Positions 21,403 through 30,995 are shown, numbered from the stretch's first letter. The stretch: 51,276 nucleotides of DNA from Candidatus Kuenenia stuttgartensis (GCA_945873085.1 CAMCCR010000003.1:1-51276), one strand, 5' to 3'. The notes: a model not told the origin generated them from the letters alone. A program made the numbers and translations.

Positions 21403-23160
21403 TCAGGTCGAGCGCGGCCCCAGCAGGTTGCGGAAATCGTTCCAGCCGAGGGCGTTGACGACGTCAACGCTGGTCAATCCGGCGCGGCGCGCCTGGAGCA
21501 CACCACACCGCATCACGCCGAGGCCTCGGACCGAATGGGCATCGGTTGAGATCACCATCCGCACCCCGGCCCGTCGCGCCGCAGCCGCGTGATGGTCGTC
21601 GAGATCGAGCCTGCTGGGATGGGCGTTGATTTCCAGGAAGGTTCCCGCAAGCGCAGCGGCCGCGATCACCGCCTCCATGTCGACGTCATAGGCGGGCCGA
21701 CGGTTGATGAGCCGGCCGGTGGGGTGTCCGATGACCCTCACGGCCGGGTGACGAATCGCCTCGAGGATCCGCTCCGTGATCCTCTCCCGGGGCTGGGATT
21801 GCCCGTAGTGCAGACTGGCCACGACCCAGTCCGCCCGAGCGAGGACGTGATCATGGAGATCGAGCCCGCCTCGCTCGAGCATGTCGACCTCGATCCCCTT
21901 GAGGACCACGATCGGTGCCGGCCCTTCGGCGGCGAGTGTCTCATTGAGCCGGTCGATGCGATCCCACTGCCGCAGGAGCCGCGTCTCGTCCAAGCCATGA
22001 GCCATCGAAACCCGCTGGCTGTGATCCGTGATCGCGATGTACTCGAGGCCACGCTCGCGGGCTCCCCGCACCATGTCGGTGAGCGTGTCCTCCCCGTCGG
22101 TGTCGGTGGTGTGCATGTGGAGATCACCACGGATATCTTGCTCCTCGACGAGGCGAGGGAGCCTCACCTCCGCGGCAAGCGCCAGTTCGTCACGGCCCTC
22201 GCGGAGTTCTGGGGGGATCCAGGCGAGCCCGAGGGCATGGTAAACCTCGGCCTCAGTCTCGGCAGTCGGCGGTTGCGCTGCAGCCGGGGGATCGACCGGT
22301 TGGAAGCCGTACTCATTGAGCGACCAGCCGTGTTCGCGGGCCCTCGAGCGGACGCGGATGTTGTGTTCCTTGGATCCGGTGAAGTAGAGCCAGGCCGCCC
22401 CGAAGGCTGCGGAGACGACAACCCGGAGATCGATCTGCATGCCACGCGGCCCGCGGATGCTCGACTTCGTCACCCCGGAGGCGATCACGTCGGTCGTGTG
22501 ATCCCAGCGGCGGAAGTGTTCCATGACCGCAACCGCATCGGTTGCCACGGCGACGAGGTCGATGTCGCCGACCGTCTCGCACCCCCGTCGCCAACTCCCG
22601 GCGGCCTCGATCCGCTCCACCGCCGGGCATCCCCGCATCCAGGCGAGGACTTCCGCCACGACCTGATCGGCATCCTCCCAGAGTTGTCGCTGTACGGCGG
22701 TGCCACGGACGAAGGCGAGGTTCTTGAGGATCGCGGCCTCCGTCTTCTCGCCGAAGCCCTTCACGCCCCGCACGCGTCCCCCGCGGCAGGCCTCCTCGAG
22801 TGAGTCGAGCGAATCGATGCCCAGCCCATCGACGAGTTGCCGGACCTTCTTCGGACCGAGGCCCGGAATCCGCAACAAATCGAACACGTCCGCCGGCACC
22901 TTCCCCGACAACTCATCGAGGAGCGGGAGCCGACCGGTGTCGAGGATCGTCCCGATCTTGGCGGCAAGATCCCGACCGATGCCCTCGAGATCGGTGAGGG
23001 ATCTCGTGTCATCGGCCCTGATCGCACCGAGCGACTCGATCTGGTCGGCGATGGTTCGGGCGGCAGCGCGGTACGCGCGGACCCTGAACGCGTTCTCCCC
23101 GTCATATTCGAGGAGATCGGCGAGACGATCGAAGAGGGCGGCGACGTCGGCGTTTGTCAC
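21403..23160 (-). CDS. polX: PolX family DNA polymerase with C-terminal PHP domain
   Basis: GTG start at 23160 (VTNADVAALFDRLADLLEYDGENAFRVRAYRAAARTI); HhH IPGLGPKKVRQL; nucleotidyltransferase VGDIDLVAVATD; PHP DIRGDLHMHTTDTDGEDTL, YIAITDHSQRV, ISTDAHSV. Confidence 0.9.
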   Translation of the reverse strand: MTNADVAALFDRLADLLEYDGENAFRVRAYRAAARTIADQIESLGAIRADDTRSLTDLEGIGRDLAAKIGTILDTGRLPLLDELSGKVPADVFDLLRIPGLGPKKVRQLVDGLGIDSLDSLEEACRGGRVRGVKGFGEKTEAAILKNLAFVRGTAVQRQLWEDADQVVAEVLAWMRGCPAVERIEAAGSWRRGCETVGDIDLVAVATDAVAVMEHFRRWDHTTDVIASGVTKSSIRGPRGMQIDLRVVVSAAFGAAWLYFTGSKEHNIRVRSRAREHGWSLNEYGFQPVDPPAAAQPPTAETEAEVYHALGLAWIPPELREGRDELALAAEVRLPRLVEEQDIRGDLHMHTTDTDGEDTLTDMVRGARERGLEYIAITDHSQRVSMAHGLDETRLLRQWDRIDRLNETLAAEGPAPIVVLKGIEVDMLERGGLDLHDHVLARADWVVASLHYGQSQPRERITERILEAIRHPAVRVIGHPTGRLINRRPAYDVDMEAVIAAAALAGTFLEINAHPSRLDLDDHHAAAARRAGVRMVISTDAHSVRGLGVMRCGVLQARRAGLTSVDVVNALGWNDFRNLLGPRST

Positions 23161-23179
23161 GGACGATCCCGGGGGCGGC

Positions 23180-24454
23180 TCACTGCTGCGAACGCGAGGG
23201 GAGGGCAGCCGTGGGATAGGCCGCCGGACGGGGGGCGGCCGGCTGCCACGACGTGGTGTGGGCCGTCGGAGCCAGCAACCTGGGGAAGGCCCCGGTGGTC
23301 GTTCCCGGCCCGGGGCCCGGAACCGTTGGCATGCCGGGAGCCACGGCACGGGGAGCCGGAGAGGCAGGTGCGGCCGGAATCGGCACCAACCGTTGGGCGC
23401 CGGCCTGGGGAGCCTCTCCGGTGACCGGTGTGGCGACAGGGGCTTGGCCGGCGGCCGGCGCGTTCCCCGTCGCCGCAGGTGCCGTGGCACTGCTCCCGGC
23501 CGCAGCCGGAGCCGCGGTCGCAGCCGGCGCCGGGGCCGTCCCGGCCTGACCGACAGCGGGAGACTTCGGCAATTCCGGGATCGGCCGCAGCGCCGGGGTG
23601 GGGGTGAGTGTCGGAGGACTGATGGGCTGGAGCCCTGGCCCCTGCTGAAGCGTCGGTGCAAAGGAGCCACTCTGGGGAACGATCTGCGGCTGGTAGGTGG
23701 GCTGGGCGGCAGTTCCTCCCTGCTGGAGCGCCGGAGCCGAGATGCTGGTTTGACCGGGGACGATCTGCTGCGGGATATCGGCGCCGGCGGCACCCCACGC
23801 CTGCGGAGCGGTCTGCACCGGCGCGGCGAACGGGCTGGTTGCCGGGCCGGCCGGCCCGGGAGCGACGTTTGTCCCCGGGACCCACGCCGATGGGGCGGCG
23901 GCGGCTGGCGCCATCACGGGCGCCCCGACGGCCGGTTGTGTGTAAGCGGGCTGAGCGTAAGCGGGCTGGGTGTACGCCGGCTGGGCATAGCCCTGCTGGG
24001 GTTGCATCTGCACGTACTTCGTCGAGTAGACCGCCCGGTATTGGGTGACCGGCACGTTGACGGGCTGCTGGACGTAGTTCGTCACCTGCTCCATGCAATC
24101 GCGAGGGCAACCGGTGCAGGGATCGATTTCGCACGAAGGCTTGTAACTCGTCACCGGTACCGAGCGGTATTCAGTCCGATATGTCGTCTCGGGAACGTAG
24201 CTCACCTGCTGGACGGGAACGGTGACAGGGGGCGGCGGCGCGACAGGCACCGGCGCCATCATTGGGACCATGGACGGCGCCGCCACAGGGGCCACGACCG
24301 GCGCAATGGCGTAGGCCTGCGGGGCCTTGTAGAAGCAGGATTGGAACCCGGCGCACAGATTCGTGAGACAACACTGCGCCATCCCGACGCGTGGTCCTGC
24401 CACCATGAGCACTCCCGCCAGATTCAGCGTTACGATCATTCGCCGCACGTTCAT
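23180..24454 (-). CDS. Secreted Pro/Ala/Gln/Tyr-rich repeat protein
   Basis: Start MNVRRMIVTLNLAGVLMVAGPRVGMAQ (signal-peptide-like), Cys-rich segment CCLTNLCAGFQSCF, VPVQQVSYVPETTYRTEYRSVPVTSYKPSCEIDPCTGCPRDC, then YAQPAYTQPA repeats and a long P/A/G-rich tail. Confidence 0.7.
   Translation of the reverse strand: MNVRRMIVTLNLAGVLMVAGPRVGMAQCCLTNLCAGFQSCFYKAPQAYAIAPVVAPVAAPSMVPMMAPVPVAPPPPVTVPVQQVSYVPETTYRTEYRSVPVTSYKPSCEIDPCTGCPRDCMEQVTNYVQQPVNVPVTQYRAVYSTKYVQMQPQQGYAQPAYTQPAYAQPAYTQPAVGAPVMAPAAAAPSAWVPGTNVAPGPAGPATSPFAAPVQTAPQAWGAAGADIPQQIVPGQTSISAPALQQGGTAAQPTYQPQIVPQSGSFAPTLQQGPGLQPISPPTLTPTPALRPIPELPKSPAVGQAGTAPAPAATAAPAAAGSSATAPAATGNAPAAGQAPVATPVTGEAPQAGAQRLVPIPAAPASPAPRAVAPGMPTVPGPGPGTTTGAFPRLLAPTAHTTSWQPAAPRPAAYPTAALPSRSQQ
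23942..24001 (-). repeat. Coding 15-bp tandem repeat (QPAYA/QPAYT)
   Basis: Four consecutive 15-bp units: gtaagcgggctgagc/gtaagcgggctgggt/gtacgccggctgggc/atagccctgctgggg. Confidence 0.8.
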
Positions 24455-24726
24455 GACTCGCTCCTCGGAATCGACCCGACCCACTTCCGGCCAACCGCCC
24501 GCCGCGGAGCGCGGCCTTCGCGGCCGCGATCTCCTTCTCAATCCTGTCTAGCGTAGGTTGCCGGCAGGGGGGATTAGGGAAAGTATTTCATCCTCCGAAT
24601 CATGAATTCCCGTTGCGGTCCCGGCAGGATCGTCACGACTCGCACAGTCGGAACTTCCTGCCGCGGCGGGAAGGTTTCGGCGTCGCGCTGATCGCCAACT
24701 TCACCCGCCGTGGCGGCGAAACCGCG

Positions 24727-25353
24727 TCAACGGGGCGCTCCCGCACGGGATCGCTCGAAGCGGTCGTAGAGGAGGTCGAACGCCCTGCGCAGATCTTCCC
24801 CGGCTTCGACGATCGCCGCGTCCAGATCGGCCGGCATGATCGTCGTTCCGAACCACTCCCCATGGCCAGGGAGTTGGCTGACCAGCGCCTCGAGTAACGC
24901 CTTGCTTCCACGACAGGAAACGAGCGTGGGCAAGTCCGTCGGACCGTGGGAGGTCACCATCAATCCGATGCCGAGCCCCCGGGCCATGCACCGCACCATG
25001 GACCGGCCCACAGGTCCGAGAAGCTCCCAGCTATCGATGCAGGCCAGGCCGCCCCGGGGCGTTTGCCTCATCGACCGGAGGACGCCGAGCACGTCGCCCC
25101 GACTCCGCAGCCTGATCCTCACCACGGGCCGCGCTTCCGCAGCGACGACTTCCGACAGATGGAACAGCAGGGTCGACTTCCCTGTTCCGTGTGGACCTTC
25201 GATTGCGCCCGACCCACCGATGGTTCCGAGCCGCTCAACGATCATCGGGAGGTCGAGGACTCTCCCGCGACTGTCGCGCGGTACGAGACGGGCCGACGCA
25301 ACGTAACGGGTCGCGAACGGATTCCGACGATGGTGGAAGTGTTCGAAAAGCAT
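24727..25353 (-). CDS. Small P-loop ATPase of unknown function
   Basis: MLFEHFHHRRNPFATRYVASARLVPRDSRG...; Walker A GPHGTGKSTLLFHLSEV; Walker B-like GGLACIDSWELLG. Confidence 0.65.
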   Translation of the reverse strand: MLFEHFHHRRNPFATRYVASARLVPRDSRGRVLDLPMIVERLGTIGGSGAIEGPHGTGKSTLLFHLSEVVAAEARPVVRIRLRSRGDVLGVLRSMRQTPRGGLACIDSWELLGPVGRSMVRCMARGLGIGLMVTSHGPTDLPTLVSCRGSKALLEALVSQLPGHGEWFGTTIMPADLDAAIVEAGEDLRRAFDLLYDRFERSRAGAPR

Positions 25354-25375
25354 GACGCAGCCTTGAGTCATTGAC

Positions 25376-25822
25376 TCACGGCAGGATCGACGGGGGGACA
25401 CGACCGACGTTGAACACATGCTCCGAGACGTGGTCGCGCCCCAACTCGAAAAACACCCGCAGACGAATGCACCAGCGGATCTTCACGATCACCCCCTCGT
25501 AGGAGAGCGGGCTCGTCGGCAGTTGGATCGCGAACGTCCCTTCCGGCACGACACGGTCGATGGTGTCGGCCGTGGCAAATCGCTCGAAGGAATGCACCCC
25601 GAGGTCCTCTTCCCCCTTCCCTTCCGTGTACCAGAGGGCCGACCGCTCCAGCGCCCGGGGCCGCTCGCCGTTGAGACCTTCGATGCAATACTCGACCGTG
25701 ACCCACTCCCCCGGGTCGTAGCCCCGGCTCGGATGACCGAAACGGAGCTCGATCCGGGGAAACGGCTGGGCCGTACTGGCGGGAACATGGTCGTCGCCGT
25801 GCGAAGCGTCCGCGGTAGTCAT
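25376..25822 (-). CDS. Hypothetical protein, possible arrestin-like beta-sandwich
   Basis: 148 aa; RGYDPGEWVTVEYCIEG...SALWYTEGKGEEDLGVHSFERF...FAIQLPTSPLSYEGVIVKIRWCIRLRVFFELGRDHVSEHVFNVG. Overlaps the upstream gene by 4 nt. Confidence 0.6.
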   Translation of the reverse strand: MTTADASHGDDHVPASTAQPFPRIELRFGHPSRGYDPGEWVTVEYCIEGLNGERPRALERSALWYTEGKGEEDLGVHSFERFATADTIDRVVPEGTFAIQLPTSPLSYEGVIVKIRWCIRLRVFFELGRDHVSEHVFNVGRVPPSILP

Positions 25823-26898
25823 TCCAGCGCCTCCACGGTTTCGGAGATAGCCGTCGTGACCAGCGCCTTCACCGGCAGCACGACCACGGGAAACACGCGG
25901 GTGAACTCAGGCCAGCGGTCAGGCAGGGCCCGAACCACGATTCGCCACTGGACGGCATTGTTCTCACTCGAGAAGGAGTGCATGGCATCGGCCGGGATCG
26001 TCACGGACACGCGGGCCTCGAAGCTCCCCCCCGGCACCGGTTGCACCCGCTGCCAGCGCGACACGGGAACCCTCCGCACAACGAGTCGCTGGGTTCTGGT
26101 GTCGGTACCCTGCCGGAAGGTGGCCGTCTCCTCCAATTCGAGCCCGAGATCGATCGACCTGAAAAGATGCGCACCTCCCTGCCCGAGCCGGACGTCATAC
26201 GACATGCCCGGGACGAGCGGGTGGTCGGAGATCTCGACATGCGTTGGCCCCACAGATGTGGAGAGGACGGTCGCCCTGACGAACAACACCACCCCGCCGA
26301 CGCCGACCGCGACGAACGGCACGAGCAAGCCGATCAGCAACCAATCGGTCGTCCCGCCAATGAGATCGGCCCCCACGCCGACGGCAAGCACCACGACCAC
26401 GGCGTTCCAGAGCAGCGCGAACAACCCGAACCCGACCAACGTCCAATTCTCCGGACTCTCGAGGGGAAGCCGGTACCTGAGCACGATGCCGGGCGAGTTC
26501 TCGAGGTTGTCGCACGAGGGCACCCCCGGATGCCCGGCCGCCGGGGAGGCGCCGGCAAGGCCTTGGAGGATCACCGTTCTCGACGCTGCGGCCCGATGTT
26601 CTTGCGACTTTCCCCAGGTTCGCACCACCCGAGCGAGCCCGGAGCCACCGAAGGCCAACAGCGCCACAGGAATGAGGAGCGTCAGCAGCCACATCCACCA
26701 TTCGTAGCCACGCTGGAGCACGACCGAGTCTGGATCAGCCGGCGCGTAGGATACGGCTCCGGTCACCAAGAGAAGTCCGAACACGACCCCAGCACCAAAC
26801 AGCAGCGCGTAAAAGAACCCCTCGGCGAACGATCCCCAGGCATGGGAATCGGTTCGTCGGTGGCCCCGCTTCTTCGTGAAGAACCGCGGAAATCTCAT
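25819..26898 (-). CDS. Hypothetical membrane protein with C-terminal beta-rich (possible arrestin-like) domain
   Basis: 359 aa; several hydrophobic segments (FAEGFFYALLFGAGVVFGLLLVTGAVSY, LVGFGLFALLWNAVVVVLAVGV, LLIGLLVPFVAVGVGGVVLFV); C-terminus FEARVSVTIPADAMHSFSSENNAVQWRIVVRALPDRWPEFTRVFPVVVLP. Confidence 0.6.
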   Translation of the reverse strand: MRFPRFFTKKRGHRRTDSHAWGSFAEGFFYALLFGAGVVFGLLLVTGAVSYAPADPDSVVLQRGYEWWMWLLTLLIPVALLAFGGSGLARVVRTWGKSQEHRAAASRTVILQGLAGASPAAGHPGVPSCDNLENSPGIVLRYRLPLESPENWTLVGFGLFALLWNAVVVVLAVGVGADLIGGTTDWLLIGLLVPFVAVGVGGVVLFVRATVLSTSVGPTHVEISDHPLVPGMSYDVRLGQGGAHLFRSIDLGLELEETATFRQGTDTRTQRLVVRRVPVSRWQRVQPVPGGSFEARVSVTIPADAMHSFSSENNAVQWRIVVRALPDRWPEFTRVFPVVVLPVKALVTTAISETVEALE

Positions 26899-26974
26899 AG
26901 CCGGTCAACCCGTACGTGCGCCGGCCGGCGGTTCGCTCCGTCCTGCCGGATACCCCGGCCCATTCGTCCGGAGT

Positions 26975-27295
26975 TCAGTTTGGATCTTCGCTGGCAGCCC
27001 CGGACAATCCGCTCGTCCCCTGCAACGTCGCCTGGGGGGAGGATGACTGCGCCGAGCGGTAGAAGCCGATCTTCTCGAGGGCCCGATAAACCTCCTCGAG
27101 CGTCTTCTCACCGAAATTGGAAATGCCGAGGAGATCGGCTCGCTTGCACTTGAGGAGATCGTGGACGGTGAAGATGCCCTTCTCTTCAAGGCAGTTGGTC
27201 GTTCGAACCGAAAGACCGATCTCGGCCGTGCTCATGTCGAGCTTCTCCGCCATCTCGTCCGATTGCGTCAGATTTTTGTACGGAACGCGTGGCAT
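26975..27295 (-). CDS. Stand-alone RNA polymerase alpha C-terminal domain-like protein
   Basis: 106 aa from ATG 27295: MAEKLDMSTAEIGLSVRTTNCLEEKGIFTVHDLLKCKRADLLGISNFGEKTLEEVYRALEKIGFYR, which matches the alpha-CTD helix-hairpin-helix pattern; no alpha-NTD present. Confidence 0.85.
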   Translation of the reverse strand: MPRVPYKNLTQSDEMAEKLDMSTAEIGLSVRTTNCLEEKGIFTVHDLLKCKRADLLGISNFGEKTLEEVYRALEKIGFYRSAQSSSPQATLQGTSGLSGAASEDPN

Positions 27296-27645
27296 GGGTT
27301 CCCTCCCGTGCGGCGGACCGGGTTCCCGGTCCATGGGCGTCGTGTCCCGGGAATGTCCCGGGAATCGGAACCGTCTGTGACGGGGTACCATCGGGCATCC
27401 CTGCGCCGCCCTTGTGGGGCGACTCTTCATTGATCGTTCAGCACGCGTGGCGGGGGAAGGGGTTTTCCCCATCCAGCCACTGCGATGAACCAGATCCATG
27501 ATCCGATGGCACCGTCTTCCGACGGGGAAGAAATATACTCGGGATCAAGGGATTCCGACTACCTCCCGGTCGGCATCCACCTCTCTCCACCCAAACTACG
27601 CATCCCACCGGGGTTCACCGCCGCCGCGGGATCGATCAGGAACGC

Positions 27646-30036
27646 ATGCAACTCGACAACCTCAATGAGTCGCAGCGTCTGGCGGCCACACACATGGAAG
27701 GCCCGCTTCTGGTCCTCGCAGGGCCCGGCAGCGGCAAAACCCGTGTCGTCACTCACCGGATCGCCCACCTCATCTCGCAGGGCGTTCCGGCCAGGAACAT
27801 CGTCGCACTCTCCTTCACCAACAAAGCTGCCGACGAGATGCGCCGCCGCGTGACAGCACTCGTTGGTCCTCAGGCGGTGGAAATGGGAACGTTTCACCGG
27901 TTCGCGGCCCGGCTGCTCCGCACCCACGCCAGGATGGTCGGACTGACGAGCGATTATTCGATCCTCGACACCGATGACTCCGGATCAGTGATGAAGCGGG
28001 CGGCGAAGCGCCTCGGGCTGAACCTCACGCACACCCCAGTCGACCGTCTCGCGGGAATCATCAGCCGTGCCAAGAATGACCTCCGGACACCGGAGACCTT
28101 CGAGCCCGGTTGGGGACGGCCGGCCGACGAGGTCGCCGTGCGATTGTGGCCCGTCTATCAACAGATGATGCTCGAGTGCAACGCCGTCGACTTCGACGAC
28201 CTGCTCGTCCATGTGGCACGGTTGATCATCGACAACCCGGAACTCCGCAGCCAACTCGACGCCCGCCACCGCTGGATTCTCGTCGACGAATACCAGGACA
28301 CCAACGCCGCTCAGTATGCGATTCTCCGCGGCCTGTCGATCGATTATCCGAATCTCTCGGTGACGGGCGATCCCGACCAGGCGATCTATGGGTGGCGCGG
28401 GGCGAGCATCCGCAACATCCTGGAGTTCGAACGCGATTACCCCTCCGCAAGTGTTGTGAAACTCGAGCACAACTACCGCAGCACGGCCAACATCCTCGCG
28501 ACGGCCGACCGCCTCATCGCGCACAACACCCGGCGGAAGCAGAAACGCCTCCTCACCGATGCGCCTGACGGATCCCCGGTCCGCATCGTGCTCGATGCGT
28601 CAGGACACGAAGAGGCTGAACGGATCGCCGACGAAATCGCCATGTCGATCACGACGTCGGCTCGCTCCCCTCGCGATTTCGCGATCCTCTTCCGGACTAA
28701 TGCGCTCTCCCGTTCCCTCGAGGTCGCGCTTCGTTCCCGGGGCGTCCCTTATCAGCTTCTCCGCGGAGTCGAGTTCTTCAAGCGACGGGAAATCCGCGAC
28801 GTTGTCGCCTGGCTGCGGCTCCTGCGGAATCCGCGCGACGACGAAGCACTCCTCCGGGTCGTCAACGTTCCCGCACGCGGCATCGGTCGACAGTCGCTCG
28901 ATCTCCTCTCGGCGTGGGCCGCCGACCACCCCATGCCACTCCTCACCGCCTGTGGACGGGCGAAGTCGGTCCCTGGTCTGTCAGCACGGGCAGCGACGTC
29001 GATCGGTCGATTTGCCGCACTCCAGGCCTCGCTCGCCAGGGTCGCAGCGAGCGAACCGTCGGTAGCGGCGCTCCTCGAAGCAGTGCTCGAGCAGACTGGC
29101 TACCGCGCCATGCTGGCCGACGACGAGGACGAAGAGGGGGATGACCGTCTGGCGAACGTCGAGGAATTGATCACGGCGGCCAGGCAGGCCGATGCCGCGT
29201 ACGCGTCCGACCCGCAGGGACGCGAGGAAGACGAATCGCCGCTCGGCTCCTTCCTCGACACGACGGCTCTGGTGGCAGACACCGACGTCTGGGACCCTGC
29301 CGCCGACCGGGTGTCGCTGATGACGTTCCATGCCGCCAAAGGGCTCGAGTTCCCGGTCGTCTTTCTCGTGGCGATGGAGGACGGGATTCTTCCCCACCAA
29401 CGGAGCCTCGATCACCCCGATCAACTCGAGGAGGAACGGCGACTGGTGTTCGTGGGAATTACCCGCGGCATGGAACAGGTTCACGCCAGTTGTGCCCGGA
29501 TGCGCGACTACCGGGGAACCCGAAGGATCGGCTGCCCAAGCCTGTTTCTCGCCGAGATCACGGGCGCCGGAACGGAGGTGACCGGCAGCGAGGCGCCGGC
29601 AGGGAACGCACTCGGCGGACGGCGACCGGGCGCCGATGACGAATCCCAACTGCCCCCCGACTCCTGGGACGAAGATCAGGGCTGGGCAGCGCCGAGGGCC
29701 GACAGACGCCCTCCTGCGGTGAGGGATGACGGCTTGGTCATGGACCTCGATGACGAGGCCTCGCCACCGGTGCGTTCCAGGACGACCTCACGACAAGCCC
29801 GCCCAGCACCGGCGCTGGAGACAGCCGCCGATCTCGCCGAAAGGACAACCGGGCGGCAGCCCCCCACCCCCGTGATCCAAGGGCAGCGCGTGCGGCATGC
29901 CGAATACGGCGAGGGCACCGTCGCCGGCGTGAGCGGTACCGGCGTGCGGTCGGTCGCAACGGTGATCTTCGATGGCACCGCCGGGACACGACGCTTCATC
30001 CTCTCCCACGGCGCCCTCGAACCCATCGCGGACTGA
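27646..30036 (+). CDS. UvrD/PcrA-type superfamily 1 DNA helicase
   Basis: LNESQRLAATHMEGPLLVLAGPGSGKTRVVTHRIAHLI, ILVDEYQDTNAAQYAIL, VTGDPDQAIYGWRGASIRNILEFE, LEHNYRST, LMTFHAAKGLEFPVVFLVAMEDGILPH. Confidence 0.95.
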   Translation: MQLDNLNESQRLAATHMEGPLLVLAGPGSGKTRVVTHRIAHLISQGVPARNIVALSFTNKAADEMRRRVTALVGPQAVEMGTFHRFAARLLRTHARMVGLTSDYSILDTDDSGSVMKRAAKRLGLNLTHTPVDRLAGIISRAKNDLRTPETFEPGWGRPADEVAVRLWPVYQQMMLECNAVDFDDLLVHVARLIIDNPELRSQLDARHRWILVDEYQDTNAAQYAILRGLSIDYPNLSVTGDPDQAIYGWRGASIRNILEFERDYPSASVVKLEHNYRSTANILATADRLIAHNTRRKQKRLLTDAPDGSPVRIVLDASGHEEAERIADEIAMSITTSARSPRDFAILFRTNALSRSLEVALRSRGVPYQLLRGVEFFKRREIRDVVAWLRLLRNPRDDEALLRVVNVPARGIGRQSLDLLSAWAADHPMPLLTACGRAKSVPGLSARAATSIGRFAALQASLARVAASEPSVAALLEAVLEQTGYRAMLADDEDEEGDDRLANVEELITAARQADAAYASDPQGREEDESPLGSFLDTTALVADTDVWDPAADRVSLMTFHAAKGLEFPVVFLVAMEDGILPHQRSLDHPDQLEEERRLVFVGITRGMEQVHASCARMRDYRGTRRIGCPSLFLAEITGAGTEVTGSEAPAGNALGGRRPGADDESQLPPDSWDEDQGWAAPRADRRPPAVRDDGLVMDLDDEASPPVRSRTTSRQARPAPALETAADLAERTTGRQPPTPVIQGQRVRHAEYGEGTVAGVSGTGVRSVATVIFDGTAGTRRFILSHGALEPIAD

Positions 30037-30053
30037 TCGTCCGGGGCCGCCGC

Positions 30054-30995
30054 TCATCCGCTCCGCTCGCGCCACCACTGGATTGTCTCCGCGAGCCCCT
30101 GATCAAAATCGCGGGTCGGGTGCCAATCGAGCAACTTCCGGGCGCGGGAGATGTCGAGGCCGCGACGGGGTTGACCATCCGGCTTCGATCGATCCCAGAC
30201 AATCCGCCCCCGATAGCCGCAGCCCTTCACCACCTTCGCCACGAGGTCACGGATCGCGATTTCTTCCCCGCCACCGAGATTGATCGGAAGCGGATCCTCG
30301 ATCCGCTCAGCCGCCCTCACCACCGCCTCCGCGGCGTCCTCGACATGGAGGAACTCCCGAGTGGCCATCCCCGATCCCCAGCAGACCATCTCGGGCATGC
30401 CGGCCCGGCGTGCCTCCTCACTCCTTCGGATCAACGCCGGAATGACATGGCTCGTGGCTGGATCGAAATCGTCGCCGGGCCCGTAGAGATTCACCGGCAC
30501 CACCACCGCCGAGCGGAGTCCGTACTGCCGCCGGTAGGCGTCGAGCATCACGAAGAGCGCCTTTTTAGCGATCCCGTAAGGGGCATTGGTGACCTCTGGG
30601 TAGCCGTTCCAGAGGTCGTCCTCCTGGAACGGAACAGCGCAGTCACGCGGATACGCGCAGACCGTGCCGGTGTGGACGAACTTCTCCACGCCGGCCCGTC
30701 GGGCGTGCTCGACGAGATGCAGCCCCATCGCCATGTTGGCGTAAAAGAAACGCCCCGGAGACGCCCGATTCGCGCCGATGCCACCGACCTCTGCAGCCAA
30801 GTGAATCACGACGTCGGGCCGGGCTGTGTCGTAGAGGCGGGCGACGGCCGATTCGACGGTGAGGTCGCAGGAGTCGCGCCGCGGCACGATCAGCTGATCA
30901 TCGGAAACACCGCGGGCGCGAAGCACACGACAGACTGCCGTCCCCAGGAATCCGGCACCACCGGTGAGAACGATCCGCTTGCTCGAAAGGTCCAT
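30054..30995 (-). CDS. fcl: GDP-L-fucose synthase
   Basis: RIVLTGGAGFLGTAVCRVL, VIHLAAEVGGIGANRASPGRFFYANMAMGLHL, VNLYGPGDDFDPATSHVIPALIRR, GSGMATREFLHVEDAAEA. Confidence 0.92.
   Translation of the reverse strand: MDLSSKRIVLTGGAGFLGTAVCRVLRARGVSDDQLIVPRRDSCDLTVESAVARLYDTARPDVVIHLAAEVGGIGANRASPGRFFYANMAMGLHLVEHARRAGVEKFVHTGTVCAYPRDCAVPFQEDDLWNGYPEVTNAPYGIAKKALFVMLDAYRRQYGLRSAVVVPVNLYGPGDDFDPATSHVIPALIRRSEEARRAGMPEMVCWGSGMATREFLHVEDAAEAVVRAAERIEDPLPINLGGGEEIAIRDLVAKVVKGCGYRGRIVWDRSKPDGQPRRGLDISRARKLLDWHPTRDFDQGLAETIQWWRERSG

Noticed and set aside
22700-24556. 618-aa plus-strand ORF opposite polX and the secreted repeat protein
   Set aside because: R/G-rich composition; it is the complement of the P/A-rich repeat gene.
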